DNA of 51,739 nt from Planctomycetota bacterium (GCA_016213895.1 JACQZJ010000001.1:1-51739); one strand, 5' to 3'; positions 1 through 9,500 are shown, counted from the first letter of the stretch. A program made the numbers and translations. Notes: a model not told the origin generated them from the sequence alone.

Positions 1-434
1 TGAAAGTCAGCGGCAATGCACTGCCGGTGGGCGAGGCGAACATCGCGCACGATCCGCACGCCGCCGAGCTCGTGGTGAATGCCGCGTGGCGCACGCCACC
101 GCTGCTCGTGGGACTGGATGTGACGCACCAGGCGACGCTGTCGGAAGCGGAGTTCGCGCTGCTCGCCGAACGGCGCACGCCCGCCGCGCGCTTCCTCGAT
201 GCGCCGGCGCGCCTCGGCGAAGGGGTTCTCGGTGGTGACGGGCTTGCGCGGCGCAGACGGCGCGGGTGAAACGGCCGCCTCGTCCTCGCCAGCCGGAGCC
301 GCGACCGCCTCTGGCGCAGCGCCTGCCTGCTGCGCGGCCGGCGGCGGCGCGCCGGCGTCGCCGGCATAGGTTCCCTCGAAAGACTGGCAGCCGACCGCGG
401 CGGCCAGCCCGAGCAGGACGGAGAGCGAGACCAT
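1..434 (-). CDS. Putative lipoprotein, C-terminus lost at junction (partial)
   Basis: The ATG at 432-434 shares its A with the TGA of the upstream TPR-like gene (TGATG), so the two are probably translated together. The product starts MVSLSVLLGLAAAVGC, a lipoprotein signal peptide with the lipobox cysteine at residue 16, followed by an Ala/Pro/Glu-rich low-complexity linker and an NPFAEARRRIEEA segment that could be helical. Beyond about position 200 the frame stays open to the window edge, but there it is only the antisense of the nucleoside hydrolase fragment, so the real C-terminus is missing. Function unknown. The start and lipobox are convincing; no domain is recognised. Confidence 0.5.
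   Translation of the reverse strand, partial: MVSLSVLLGLAAAVGCQSFEGTYAGDAGAPPPAAQQAGAAPEAVAAPAGEDEAAVSPAPSAPRKPVTTENPFAEARRRIEEARGGRAPFGEQRELRFRQRRLVRHIQSHEQRWRAPRGIHHELGGVRIVRDVRLAHRQCIAADF
3..269 (+). pseudogene. Nucleoside hydrolase fragment, both ends missing
   Basis: The frame opens at the window edge and matches the mid/C-terminal part of inosine-uridine-preferring nucleoside hydrolases (N-glycosidic cleavage of ribonucleosides). Visible marks are GEANIAHDPHAAELV, which corresponds to the AEFNIxxDPEAAxxV segment of RihA/IunH, followed by LLVGLDVTHQATL, the conserved GLDVTH block. Resemblance stops at about position 203 (FLDAP). The last ~90 residues of the family, including the C-terminal HDP region, are absent and the frame ends in Arg-rich nonsense at a stop at 267-269. 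The lost part is replaced by the 3' part of a minus-strand gene. Either the gene was broken by a rearrangement or the contig is mis-joined here. Family assignment is firm; activity is not expected from this copy. Confidence 0.75.
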
Positions 435-937
435 CAGTCTTGTGTGCTGCGCCATTGTTCTGGTTGGTGCACGTGCGTGTCACCCCTCCGGAGCAGCCGG
501 ATGCGCTGCTCGGCCTCGACCTTGTGCGTTTCCAGTAGCCACTTTCGCTCGCTGTCGCCACCCGTGTCGTACTGGGGGAGCGAGGCGATGAACGCCTGGA
601 AGGCCTCGAGCGCCTGCTCCAGGCGGCCGGCCGCGGCGCAGGCCTCGCCGAACAGGAACTTGGCCGGCCTCTCGCCAGCCGCCCAGAGGCGCGGATCGGC
701 GCGGTCGAGCGCCTCGAGGAGCGCCAAGGCCTCGGCCGGCCTGCCGGCCAGATCGAGCAACACGCGCGCGAGCTTGACCTTTGCTCCCGGGTCCTCGGGG
801 CAGCGCGCCACTTCTTCGGACGCCTGCCGCAAGGCGATTGCCACGGCCTGGTTGCGCCGCCGCGCCGGCGCCGTGACCAGGCGGAAGACGAGCACGCCGA
901 GGACGGCGGCTGAGGCAGCAACGACCCAGACCCACAT
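434..937 (-). CDS. TPR-like membrane-anchored protein
   Basis: A 167-residue product beginning MWVWVVAASAAVLGVLVF, one N-terminal membrane segment (residues 1-20), followed by a soluble helical part. Segments such as AKVKLARVLLDLAGRPAEAL and FLFGEACAAAGRLEQALEAF have the spacing of tetratricopeptide-like helical hairpins. Such proteins usually act as scaffolds at the membrane (general family knowledge). The ATG at 935-937 was chosen over an upstream in-frame ATG at 1064-1066 because it places the membrane segment at the N-terminus and clears the divergent promoter region. It overlaps the downstream lipoprotein gene by one base. No partner can be named. Confidence 0.6.
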   Translation of the reverse strand: MWVWVVAASAAVLGVLVFRLVTAPARRRNQAVAIALRQASEEVARCPEDPGAKVKLARVLLDLAGRPAEALALLEALDRADPRLWAAGERPAKFLFGEACAAAGRLEQALEAFQAFIASLPQYDTGGDSERKWLLETHKVEAEQRIRLLRRGDTHVHQPEQWRSTQD

Positions 938-1008
938 GTTCTCGCGGCTCCGCGGAAGCCCGGCGCGACGCCCCGGGATTGTACCGGCCGGCCGGATCAG
1001 CGCCCTGC

Positions 1009-1040
1009 TATACTCGCGCTCGATCCTGTCCCGAACAGGA
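1009..1040 (+). promoter_or_regulatory. Candidate -10 box and inverted repeat upstream of the GTPase gene
   Basis: TATACT at 1009-1014 is a near-consensus -10 hexamer, about 50 nt before the ATG at 1065. It is followed by a perfect inverted repeat, TCCTGT at 1024-1029 and ACAGGA at 1035-1040, separated by CCCGA. The repeat lies between the putative transcription start and the ribosome-binding site (AAGGAAG), where an operator or 5' UTR hairpin could act. No convincing -35 box was seen at 16-18 nt. Purely sequence-based and tentative. Confidence 0.3.
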
Positions 1041-1064
1041 GACTCGACCAGCAAAGGAAGCGAC

Positions 1065-2384
1065 ATGGCTCAGCGCAGCGTGGTGATCATGGGTGCCGCG
1101 GGCAAGGACTTCCACGTGTTCAACACGTGCTTCCGCGACGACGCCGCCCGCCGGGTGGTGGCGTTCACGGCCACGCAGATCCCGGGAATCGACGACCGGC
1201 GCTACCCGCCGGCCCTGGCCGGCCGCCTCTACCCGAGCGGCATCCCGATCGTCCCCGAGGAGGATCTCCCCTCGCTCATCGAGCGCGAGAAGGTGCAGGA
1301 CGTCGTATTCGCCTACTCGGACGTGTCCTACGCCTACGTCGAGGACCGGGCCAAGGTCGCCCGCAGGGCCGGCGCCACGTTCGACACCTTCGACGTGGAC
1401 CGCACCATGCTCGCCTCCTGCAAGCCCGTGATCGCGGTCTGCGCCGTGCGCACCGGCTGCGGCAAGAGCCAGACCTCGCGCCGCATCCTCACCCTGCTGC
1501 GCGCCAGGGGGTACAAGGTCGTGGCCATCCGCCACCCCATGCCCTACGGCGACCTGGAGAAGCAGGCGGTGCAGCGCTTCGCCACCCTTGGGGACCTGAA
1601 GACCCACGAGTGCTCCATCGAGGAGATGGAGGAGTACGAGCCCCATATCCGGCACGGCCACGTGGTCTATGCCGGCGTCGACTACGGGGCCATCCTCGCC
1701 GCGGCGGAGAAGGAGGCGGACATCATCCTCTGGGACGGCGGCAACAACGACACGCCCTTCTACCGGCCCAAGCTCTACATCACGGTGGCGGACGCGCTCC
1801 GGCCCGGCCACGAGCTGGACTACTTCCCGGGGCGGGTCAACTTCGAGCGCGCCCACCTGATCGTCATCAACAAGTGCGACAGCGGCACCAGGGAGGCGAT
1901 CGAGCAGATCGAGAAGAACGCGGCCCGCCTGAACCCGGGGGCGCGCATCCTCAGGGCCGAGTCGCCGGTGACGGTCAGCGACCCGGCACGGATCAAGGGC
2001 AAGCGCGTGCTCGTGGTCGAAGACGGCCCGACCTTGACGCACGGCGGCATGAAGTTCGGCGCGGGCGTGGTCGCGGCCGAGAAGTGCGGCGCGGCCGCGA
2101 TCATCGACCCGCGGCCGTTCGCCGTGGGCTCGATCGCCGCCACCTACGCCAAGTACCCGGAGACCGGCAAGATCCTGCCGGCCATGGGCTACGGCGACCA
2201 GCAGATCAAGGACCTGGCGGCCACCATCGACCGCGCCGACTGCGACGTGGTGGTGATCGGCACGCCCATCGACCTGGGGCGCGTGATCCAGATCAACAAG
2301 CCGTCGGTGCGCGTCACCTACGAGCTGTCCGAGCAGGCGGACAAGCCGCTGCTCGAGGCAATCGAGACCGCCCTGTCGCGCTGA
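1065..2384 (+). CDS. Cyclic 2,3-diphosphoglycerate synthetase-like P-loop GTPase (COG2403 type)
   Basis: A 439-residue protein with an N-terminal Rossmann-like part and a P-loop nucleotide-binding part. GCGKS (residues 131-135) is the Walker A motif, WDGGNND around D224 fits the Walker B/G3 position, and NKCD (269-272) is the G4 guanine-specificity motif. Length and architecture match the COG2403 family, which includes archaeal cyclic 2,3-diphosphoglycerate synthetase, an enzyme that closes 2,3-bisphosphoglycerate into its cyclic form with ATP; most bacterial members have no tested role. The ATG at 1065 is preceded by AAGGAAG at good spacing, so the longer upstream frame is not used. It stands alone, divergent from the TPR-like gene. 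Family confident, substrate uncertain. Confidence 0.8.
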   Translation: MAQRSVVIMGAAGKDFHVFNTCFRDDAARRVVAFTATQIPGIDDRRYPPALAGRLYPSGIPIVPEEDLPSLIEREKVQDVVFAYSDVSYAYVEDRAKVARRAGATFDTFDVDRTMLASCKPVIAVCAVRTGCGKSQTSRRILTLLRARGYKVVAIRHPMPYGDLEKQAVQRFATLGDLKTHECSIEEMEEYEPHIRHGHVVYAGVDYGAILAAAEKEADIILWDGGNNDTPFYRPKLYITVADALRPGHELDYFPGRVNFERAHLIVINKCDSGTREAIEQIEKNAARLNPGARILRAESPVTVSDPARIKGKRVLVVEDGPTLTHGGMKFGAGVVAAEKCGAAAIIDPRPFAVGSIAATYAKYPETGKILPAMGYGDQQIKDLAATIDRADCDVVVIGTPIDLGRVIQINKPSVRVTYELSEQADKPLLEAIETALSR

Positions 2385-2493
2385 GCCCGCGGCCGCGGCG
2401 CGCGGCCCCCTGGCGCTTCGGCCGCCCATGGCGTACCATCGCGGGCGTCGGCCTTCGGCCTCACGCCGCGCACGCCTCATGGAGACCCAGCCC

Positions 2494-5400
2494 ATGCGCC
2501 GTCCCGCCGCCCGCCTCCCGATCCTCGCCGCCCTCGCCCTGCTCGCGCCCTGCCTGACGCCCGCGCTCGCGGCTGCGCAGGCAAGCGACGGCCCTCCCAT
2601 CCCCGGCGCCTCGGCGCGCGGCTTCCTCGCGCGCCACGGCGGGAACTGGCGCGTGGTCCTCGACCCGGCCTCCGGCAACCCCGCTTTCGTCTACGGCGGG
2701 AGGTTCGCGCTCGCGGAACCTCCGCTGCGGCTCGAGGAGTTCGAGTCCGCTGCGCGCGCCGTGGTCGAGGAGGAGTCCGACCTCCTGGGCGTCACGCCCG
2801 CTGAGCTGGTGCTGGAGGAGGTGCGGCCGCTCGCGCTCGCGCGCATCGGGTCGTCCGACAAGGTGGCGGTCACGTTCCGCCAGGAGGTGGACGGCATCCC
2901 GGTGGAGAGGGGCCAGGTCACCGTCCTGTTCGAGCGCGGGAGCGGCGCGGTGCTCGCCCTCGACAGCACGGCCGTGCCGAACGCGCGCCTCGTCGATCTC
3001 GCGCCGCGCTCCATGGTCGAGGAGGCGGTGGCCGCGGGGAGCGCCGCGTTCGAGCAGCGCTACGGCCTCCCGGCCGCGCGCGTCGAGGACGTGCGCGCCG
3101 CTCTCATCGGCCCGTCGGCCTACTTCGGCCGGGAGAACGCGCTCTCCGACCGCGGGCCGACCTTGGCCTACGTCATCGAGCTCTCCTGCCCCGGCCTCTT
3201 GACCGCCGAGGGCCTGCCTGCCGGCGCCATCGCGTACGTCTCGGCCGAGGGCGACCTCACGGTCTTCAAGCTCGTCCCCACGTCGTACGCGGCGAGCAGC
3301 GGCACCACCGCCGGGAACGTCAACGTCGGCCCGGAGCCGAACTCCTCCACCAATCAGGAGCAGCCCTTCCTCAAGAACATCTGGATCCAGGACCCGGTCT
3401 CCGGCTCGATCCTCGCGACCACGGGCGCGGGCGGCGCGTTCAGCTTCGCCTCCTCCGGGCCGGCGCGCGTCGAGCTGCGCCTCAAAGGGCCGTACGCCTT
3501 CGTCGAGAGCAAGACGGGCGCCAGCTCCCTCCTCAGCGGCGTGCTCGACCCCGGCATCCCGGCCAGCTACCTCTTCAACCCCGCCCTGAGCGAATACACC
3601 ACGGCCGAAGTGGCCGCCTACTACTGGGTCGACCGCTTCCGCGACTGGATCAAGGGCATCGACCCGAGCGACGTCAAGATGGACTTCTCCGTCAAGGCGA
3701 ACGTCAACCTGAGCGCGCACTGCAACGCCTACTTCACCGGCGGCATCGGCGGCGGCTCGATCAACTTCTTCTCGGCGGGCAGCGGGTGCACGAACACGTC
3801 CTACAAGGCGGTCATCCACCACGAGGAGGGACACTACGCCAACGTCAAGTACAACGGCGCGGTGACCGGCGCCTTCCACGAAGGGGCGGCGGACGCCTGG
3901 GCGTACTACATCGCCGACGACCCGTGCCTCTACGCCTTCTACACCAGCGGCGGCTGCCTGCGGCACGGGGAGCAGACCTCGGTCTTGAAATGCCCGACGG
4001 ACGGCGACGAGTCCTGCCACGGCGGCGAGGTGCATCTCGAGGGCGAGGCGCTGGCGAGCGGCCTATGGGCCGTGAAGAAGAACCTGAAGGCCGCCCTCGG
4101 CGCGAGCGCGGGCGCGGCCGCGGCCGACGCCCTGTTCCTCGCCTGGCTGCAGGTCTTCAATGACGGCGCCATCCTGAACGTCATCAATGACCACTGGATC
4201 GCGCTCGACGACGACAATGGGAACATCTACGACCTGACCCCCCACTTCAGCGCGATCAACGCCGGCTTCACCTCCTACAACTGGCCGGGGGTGGTGGTTC
4301 CGGACCTGATGATCGACCTGGTGAACGCGCCGGCCCAGAACGGCAGCGTGCAGCCCCTGCAGCCCGTCACCATCGAGGCGCGGCTCGTGTCGAACTTCGG
4401 CCTGCTCACCGCGACCGAGCTGTACTACTCGAGCGACGGCGGCGCGAACTTCAGCATGACGCCCATGCTCCCCGCCGGAGCTCCGGACCACTACACGGCC
4501 TCGATCCCGGGCATGGCCTACCGCACCAGCCCGCGCTGGTACGTGCGCGTGACCGGCTCGCTGGGCGGGAGCCTGACCGAGCCCGCGGGCGCGCCACAGA
4601 CCTCCGCCATCTGCCATTGCGGCCTCTTCGTGCCGCTGCAGCAGTGCAGCTTCGACAACGTCTTCAGCGAGGAAGGCTGGACGCACGCCCTCCTCTCCGG
4701 CACGAGCGGCGACCAGTGGGAGCGCGCTTGTCCGGCCGCGCCCGGCTCGCAGGAGGCGACCGACCCGAAGGAGCAGTACTCGGGCATCTACGTCTGGGGT
4801 ACGGACCTCTCGACCTCGGGCGCGGACGGCAAGTACGAGCCGAGCGGCAGCGGCGAGCTGCGCTCGCCCGCCTTCGACCTGAGCGCCTCGCCGCACGTCA
4901 AGCTGCAGTACCGGCGCTGGCTGGCGGTCGAAAAGGCGAGCGCCGACCAGGCGAGCATCTTGGTGAACGGCGCGCAGGTGTGGCAGAACCCCGCGGCGCA
5001 GAACCTGATCGACACCACGTGGGTGCTGCATGACCTGGACATCACGGCGCAGGCGGCGGGCAATCCCGCGGCGCAGATCAAGTGGCGCCTGGCGGCCAAT
5101 GGCAGCACGGAATACGGCGGCTGGAACATCGACGACGTGCTCGTCTACCGCATCGATCCGCCCGTGGCCGGCTACTTCGCGGCGTATGGCGCCGGCTGCC
5201 CGGGCTCGTTCGGCAAGGTGCCGGCGCTCGGCGGCAGCGGCGCGCCCACGCCCGGCGGCACGGTGACCCTCGCCGTGTCGAACGGCCTGCTCATGAGCTC
5301 CGGCCTGCTGCTCCTCGCGACGGCCCAGGGCAGCACTCCGCTCGGCGGCGGCTGCGACTGCCTGCTCGGCGGGACCTTCCTCGGCGGCGGCATCCCGCTC

Positions 5401-5553
5401 ACCCTCGGCTTCACGGGGGAGGTGCAGCTCACCGGGCCGATCCCCGCGGGCACGCCCGTGACCGACGTCTATCTGCAGTGGATCGGTTTCGACTCGGGCT
5501 CGGCCAACGGCCAGTACGCCGTCTCGAACGGCCTGCACATGCACATCGAGTAG
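2494..5553 (+). CDS. Secreted zinc metallopeptidase with FTP-like propeptide and planctomycete-type C-terminal domain
   Basis: About 1,019 residues. A signal peptide (residues 1-28, hydrophobic core ILAALALLAPCLTPALA) is followed by a region resembling the fungalysin/thermolysin propeptide (about 65-165; VTFRQEVDGIPVERGQVTV). The catalytic region carries HEEGH at 443-447 (HExxH zinc ligands and general base) and a downstream glutamate in EGAADAW at 463, the gluzincin arrangement. A beta-sandwich-like middle follows, and residues about 890-1019 form the YGAGCPGS...SNGLHMHIE domain shared with the protein at 18174-19838. Probably a self-processed extracellular or envelope protease. The ATG at 2494 has GGAG nine bases upstream; an in-frame ATG at 2479 would add five residues. 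The downstream gene is convergent. Confidence 0.8.
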   Translation: MRRPAARLPILAALALLAPCLTPALAAAQASDGPPIPGASARGFLARHGGNWRVVLDPASGNPAFVYGGRFALAEPPLRLEEFESAARAVVEEESDLLGVTPAELVLEEVRPLALARIGSSDKVAVTFRQEVDGIPVERGQVTVLFERGSGAVLALDSTAVPNARLVDLAPRSMVEEAVAAGSAAFEQRYGLPAARVEDVRAALIGPSAYFGRENALSDRGPTLAYVIELSCPGLLTAEGLPAGAIAYVSAEGDLTVFKLVPTSYAASSGTTAGNVNVGPEPNSSTNQEQPFLKNIWIQDPVSGSILATTGAGGAFSFASSGPARVELRLKGPYAFVESKTGASSLLSGVLDPGIPASYLFNPALSEYTTAEVAAYYWVDRFRDWIKGIDPSDVKMDFSVKANVNLSAHCNAYFTGGIGGGSINFFSAGSGCTNTSYKAVIHHEEGHYANVKYNGAVTGAFHEGAADAWAYYIADDPCLYAFYTSGGCLRHGEQTSVLKCPTDGDESCHGGEVHLEGEALASGLWAVKKNLKAALGASAGAAAADALFLAWLQVFNDGAILNVINDHWIALDDDNGNIYDLTPHFSAINAGFTSYNWPGVVVPDLMIDLVNAPAQNGSVQPLQPVTIEARLVSNFGLLTATELYYSSDGGANFSMTPMLPAGAPDHYTASIPGMAYRTSPRWYVRVTGSLGGSLTEPAGAPQTSAICHCGLFVPLQQCSFDNVFSEEGWTHALLSGTSGDQWERACPAAPGSQEATDPKEQYSGIYVWGTDLSTSGADGKYEPSGSGELRSPAFDLSASPHVKLQYRRWLAVEKASADQASILVNGAQVWQNPAAQNLIDTTWVLHDLDITAQAAGNPAAQIKWRLAANGSTEYGGWNIDDVLVYRIDPPVAGYFAAYGAGCPGSFGKVPALGGSGAPTPGGTVTLAVSNGLLMSSGLLLLATAQGSTPLGGGCDCLLGGTFLGGGIPLTLGFTGEVQLTGPIPAGTPVTDVYLQWIGFDSGSANGQYAVSNGLHMHIE

Positions 5554-5568
5554 CGCGGGGCGGCGGTT

Positions 5569-5775
5569 TCAGCGCGAGCGTGGCCCGCGCCGCGCGGGCC
5601 GTGGAGTGTGCGTTGCCCGCCGGCCGCGGGCCCTCCCGGCCGCGCGGAACCTCTCGGCGGCCTCGCGAAAGAACTCGATGATCTCCTCGTTCGACTTGCC
5701 CTCGAGCAGCCTCGCCTGCCGATCGCGGATACGGCGCACGAGCTCAACGGCGCGGATGTCAGTCCTCTCTTTCAT
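5569..5775 (-). CDS. Small helical protein, probable partner of the PIN-domain protein
   Basis: A 68-residue charged protein: MKERTDIRAVELVRRIRDRQ, then GKSNEEIIEFFREAAERF, then a basic tail. The N-terminal 45 residues look like the short conserved helical proteins often encoded beside PIN-domain toxins; the Arg/Pro-rich tail looks unstructured. Its ATG (5773-5775) lies inside the last codons of the PIN gene (17-nt overlap), so it is the second gene of the pair. That is the reverse of the usual antitoxin-first order. An antitoxin role is inferred from position and size only; no DNA-binding motif is evident. Confidence 0.55.
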   Translation of the reverse strand: MKERTDIRAVELVRRIRDRQARLLEGKSNEEIIEFFREAAERFRAAGRARGRRATHTPRPARRGPRSR

Positions 5776-6226
5776 GTGTCGCCACCTCCCGCGGAGAGCA
5801 GATCGTCAACGGCTTGTACCCCAGCTCCATATTCACGGCGTTGAAGAGCCTGATCTTGTCCAGCCTCACGATGTGTCTGAAGTTCCAGCTCACGACGGCG
5901 TCCACCTCGGCGACCGTCGCGATCGCGATGTGCAGCATGTCGTTGCGGAAACGCGGCGCAAGAACGCGGCGCGCCTCGTAGGCGCTCAGCACCTCGATCG
6001 CCTCGTCAGTCACGGGGACGACGAGAGCAGCTTCCAGGAATCCATCAAGCAGGTTCCGGACGTGCTGCGGGGCCGACGAGACCTCGGCCAGGGTCACCGC
6101 CGAGACGACCATGCTGAAGCGCGCCTCCCGGAAGTCGGTCATGAGGGCGTTCGACCACTTCGAGAACTCCCGATCGAAACAGCCGCCCAGAACGGACGTG
6201 TCCAGGTAGACACGCAGTCGTTTCAT
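5759..6226 (-). CDS. PIN-domain protein (VapC-like ribonuclease)
   Basis: 155 residues. The start MKRLRVYLDTSVLGG puts the first catalytic acid at D9, where PIN domains have it. Further acidic residues fit the metal-binding set: E48 in TLAEV, D96 in NDMLHIA and D109 in VDAVVSWNF. PIN toxins cleave RNA with Mg2+ or Mn2+. The ATG at 6224-6226 was chosen because it starts the domain directly; the longer upstream frame is non-conserved sequence, and a second in-frame ATG lies 9 nt upstream. It overlaps the small helical protein gene by 17 nt. Toxin activity is inferred from family. Confidence 0.8.
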   Translation of the reverse strand: MKRLRVYLDTSVLGGCFDREFSKWSNALMTDFREARFSMVVSAVTLAEVSSAPQHVRNLLDGFLEAALVVPVTDEAIEVLSAYEARRVLAPRFRNDMLHIAIATVAEVDAVVSWNFRHIVRLDKIRLFNAVNMELGYKPLTICSPREVATHERED

Positions 6227-6567
6227 GGATCCCATACTACACTTCCCGTGAGTCGGTGGCCGCCGGCACCCGGCTCTGGCTCGCGGGCTGCGCGAATCTG
6301 AACCGGAGGCGTGGGCCATCTCGGGACGGCTGCGCCGAGGGGCACGGGCAGTGCCGCTGGACAACATGGCCGGAACTCCGGGCCCTCGGAGCGGTCATGG
6401 GAGAAGGCAGTGGCCAGGCCCTCCGGCGAGCGGACGCGTCGCGAACCGCAGCTTGAGGCAGAATCCCGCCCCGGAATCACCAAGCCGCGGCCGAGCGGGT
6501 CCGTTACAAGGGGCGGCGGCCAGACCGCCCCCGGAAGACGCAGGCCGCACGCGATGGAGCGCACGCC
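6227..6567. other. Intergenic region between divergent PIN and alpha-2-macroglobulin genes
   Basis: About 340 bases with no supported gene. It must hold the promoters of both the PIN pair (minus) and the alpha-2-macroglobulin gene (plus). Short open frames here are compositionally random. No repeat, tRNA or strong promoter consensus was recognised. Confidence 0.5.
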
Positions 6568-9500
6568 ATGAACAGGAAACTCGCATTCTGCGTCGTCCAC
6601 GCCGCGCTGGCGGTCTTGCTCGCCGGCCTGCTGGCCGGCAAGCTCCTGCCCCAGGCGCCGGCGGCCACCGAGGAAGAGTTGGAGGAACTCATGCGGGACG
6701 GCAACTACCTGGAGGCGTTCCAGGGTTTCGCGCGGCGCGCGCGCGAGGGGCTCGGCGCGCCGGAGCGCATCGGCGTCGATCTCTCCCGCGCTCTCCAGTG
6801 CCTGGACAAGCTCGCCCGTCAGGCCGACATGGACGCGTTCCGCGAGGAGATCGTCGCGCTGTACGCGGGCAACTGGCGGCTCCTCTGGGCTGCGGGAACC
6901 TCGTACCTCGCCTACAACCACCGCGGCACGATCGTGGCGGGCGTGTTCCAGCGCGGCCAGTACGGCGGCGGAGAGTACGCGAGCTCCCTGCTCCGCGACC
7001 GGGCGCGCGCCATCCAGCTCCTGTTCGCCGCGCGCGCGCACGCGCCGGAAGACGCGGCCGCGTACCTCCTCGGCGACCTCATGGCCGACCTCGCCTCTGC
7101 CCTCCTCTTCGAGGCGGACCACGGCGCCGCCTTCCGCCTGCTCAGCCTGACGGACCTCGCGGAGCTGCCCGACCACGAGAGGGGCGGCTTCTACGGCCGC
7201 TGGGGTGACGCGGGAGCGGCGGTCGACGCCGAGGGGAACCCGATCTTTCATCGCTTGCCAGCGAGCCTGGACGAGGCGAAGACGGACGGCGAGCGCTGGC
7301 GCTTCGCGCTGGCCGAGGCCGCGCGCCTGAACCCGGCCCGCGCCGGCGAGATGAGCTGGCGGTTGGCGGAGTTCCTGAACGGCCAGTTCGGCGTGCGCAC
7401 CATCGGGGACGAGTTCCTGCTCCGTGTCCCGAAGGCGGAAGACGGCGCGGGCGCAGGCGCGAGCGGGCCCTTCGCCCTCGAGAGCCTCGCGGACGAGGAG
7501 ACCATCTGCCGGCTCGCGACCGGCGTGCGCCGCATCCGGCTCCCGGACGAGTTCAACTTCTTGAAGATCTACCGCTCGATGGGCGAGAACGCCGCGAACC
7601 CGTATCGCGTCTCGGCCTTGCAGGAGCTGGCGCAGATCTTCGAGGACCGCCGCCAGTATCCGCGCGCGGCCGAGGTCTGGCAGAGGCTCGCGGACCTCCA
7701 CGACACCAAGCGCGAGAGGGAGCCGTTCCTCATGCGCCGGAACGCCATCATCGGCAACTGGAGCGAGTTCGAGCCGGTCTCGACCCAGCCGGCGCAGAAG
7801 GGCGCCACCGTGGACTTCCGTTTTCGGAACGGCCGGCAGGTCTCGTTCGAGGCGCGAGCCATCAAGGTCGAGAAGTTGCTCGAGGACGTCCAGGACTACC
7901 TGAAGTCAGACCCGGGGACGATCGACGGCCGGCGCGTCAACATCGAGGACCTGGGCTGGCGCCTGGTCACGCGAGACGAGAAGAAGTACCTCGGCGAGCG
8001 CGTGGCCGCCTGGAGCCTCGATCTCGAGCCGGCGCCGGGCCACCAGGACCGCCGCATCACCGTGGCCACGCCGCTTCGGAGCGCGGGCGCCTACCTGCTG
8101 TCCGGTCGCATGGAGGACGGCAATACCAGCAGGACCGTGCTCTGGGTCGCGGACACGGCCATCGTCAGGAAGCACCTGGACGGCGGCGAATGGTACCTGG
8201 TCGCGGACGCGGTGACGGGCTCGCCCGTGGAGAAAGCGAACGTCGAGTTCTTCGGCTATTGCCCGGAGCACGTCGCGGGCACAAAGCGCTACCGCGTCCT
8301 GACCAAGAGCTTCGCGCGCTTGACCGATGCGGCGGGTCAGGTGGTGAATCGCGAGGACGAGCAGCCGCCGAACCACCAGTGGCTGGCGATCGCGCGCACT
8401 CCGGCCGGCCGCCTGGCCTATCTCGGCTTCTCATCCATCTGGATGGGGCGCCACGAGCCCGCGCGCGACGCGGAACTCGAGGCCTTCGCGATCACGGACC
8501 GCCCCGTCTACCGGCCCGAGCAGACGGTCCACTTCAAGTGCTGGCTCGGCACGCCGCGCTACGACCGAGAAGGGCCCTCCGACTGGGCGGGCCGCGAGAT
8601 CGCGCTCGAGATCCTCGACCCGCGCGACGAATCCGTACTCGCGGAGAAGCGCTGCTGCGACGAGTACGGCGGCCTGGAGGGAAGCGTTGGGCTCGGCCCG
8701 GGCGCGGCGCTCGGCGTGTACACGATCCAGGTGGACGACCACTACGCCGGCGCGTTCCGCGTCGAGGAGTACAAGAAGCCGGAGTTCGAGGTCGCGGTCG
8801 AGGCGCCGGCCGAGCCGATCGCCCTGGGCGAGCGCTTCACGGCCGTGGTCAAGGCAAGCTACTACTTCGGCGGGCCGGTGCGAGAGGCCAAGGTCCAGTA
8901 CCGGGTGCTGCGCACCTCCTTCGAGCAGGAGTGGTATCCGCCGCGGTGCTACGACTGGCTCTACGGTCCGGGATACTGGTGGTTCGGCTATGACTGCCTC
9001 GGTTACCCGGGGTGGGAGAGATGGGGTTGCTCGCGGCCCGTGTGGTGGTGGCTGCGCCGGCCCTCCGCTCCGCCCGAAGTGATCGCCCAGGGCGAGGCGG
9101 AGATCGCGGGAGACGGCACGTTCCAGATCGACATCGACAGCGCGCCGGCCAAGGCGCTCTACGGCGATCAAGACCATCGGTACCAGATCTCGGTGGACGT
9201 GACCGACCGCTCGCGGCGCACGATCTCCGGGAGCGGCGCGGTCATCGCCGCGCGCGCGCCGTTCAAGGTCTACGTCTGGCCGGACCGCGGCTACTACCGC
9301 GCGGGCGACACGATCGAGGTGAGCGCGGCCGCGCGCACGCCGGCAGGCGAACCGGTGTCGGGCAAGGGCGTGCTCCGCCTCTTCAGCGTGCGCCAGGAGG
9401 AAGACGGACCGGTCGAGACGCTGGTCGAGGAGCGGCCTTTCTCCGCCGGCGCGGACGGCCCGACGCGGCTCAAGCTCGTGGCGGCGCGGCCCGGCCCCTA

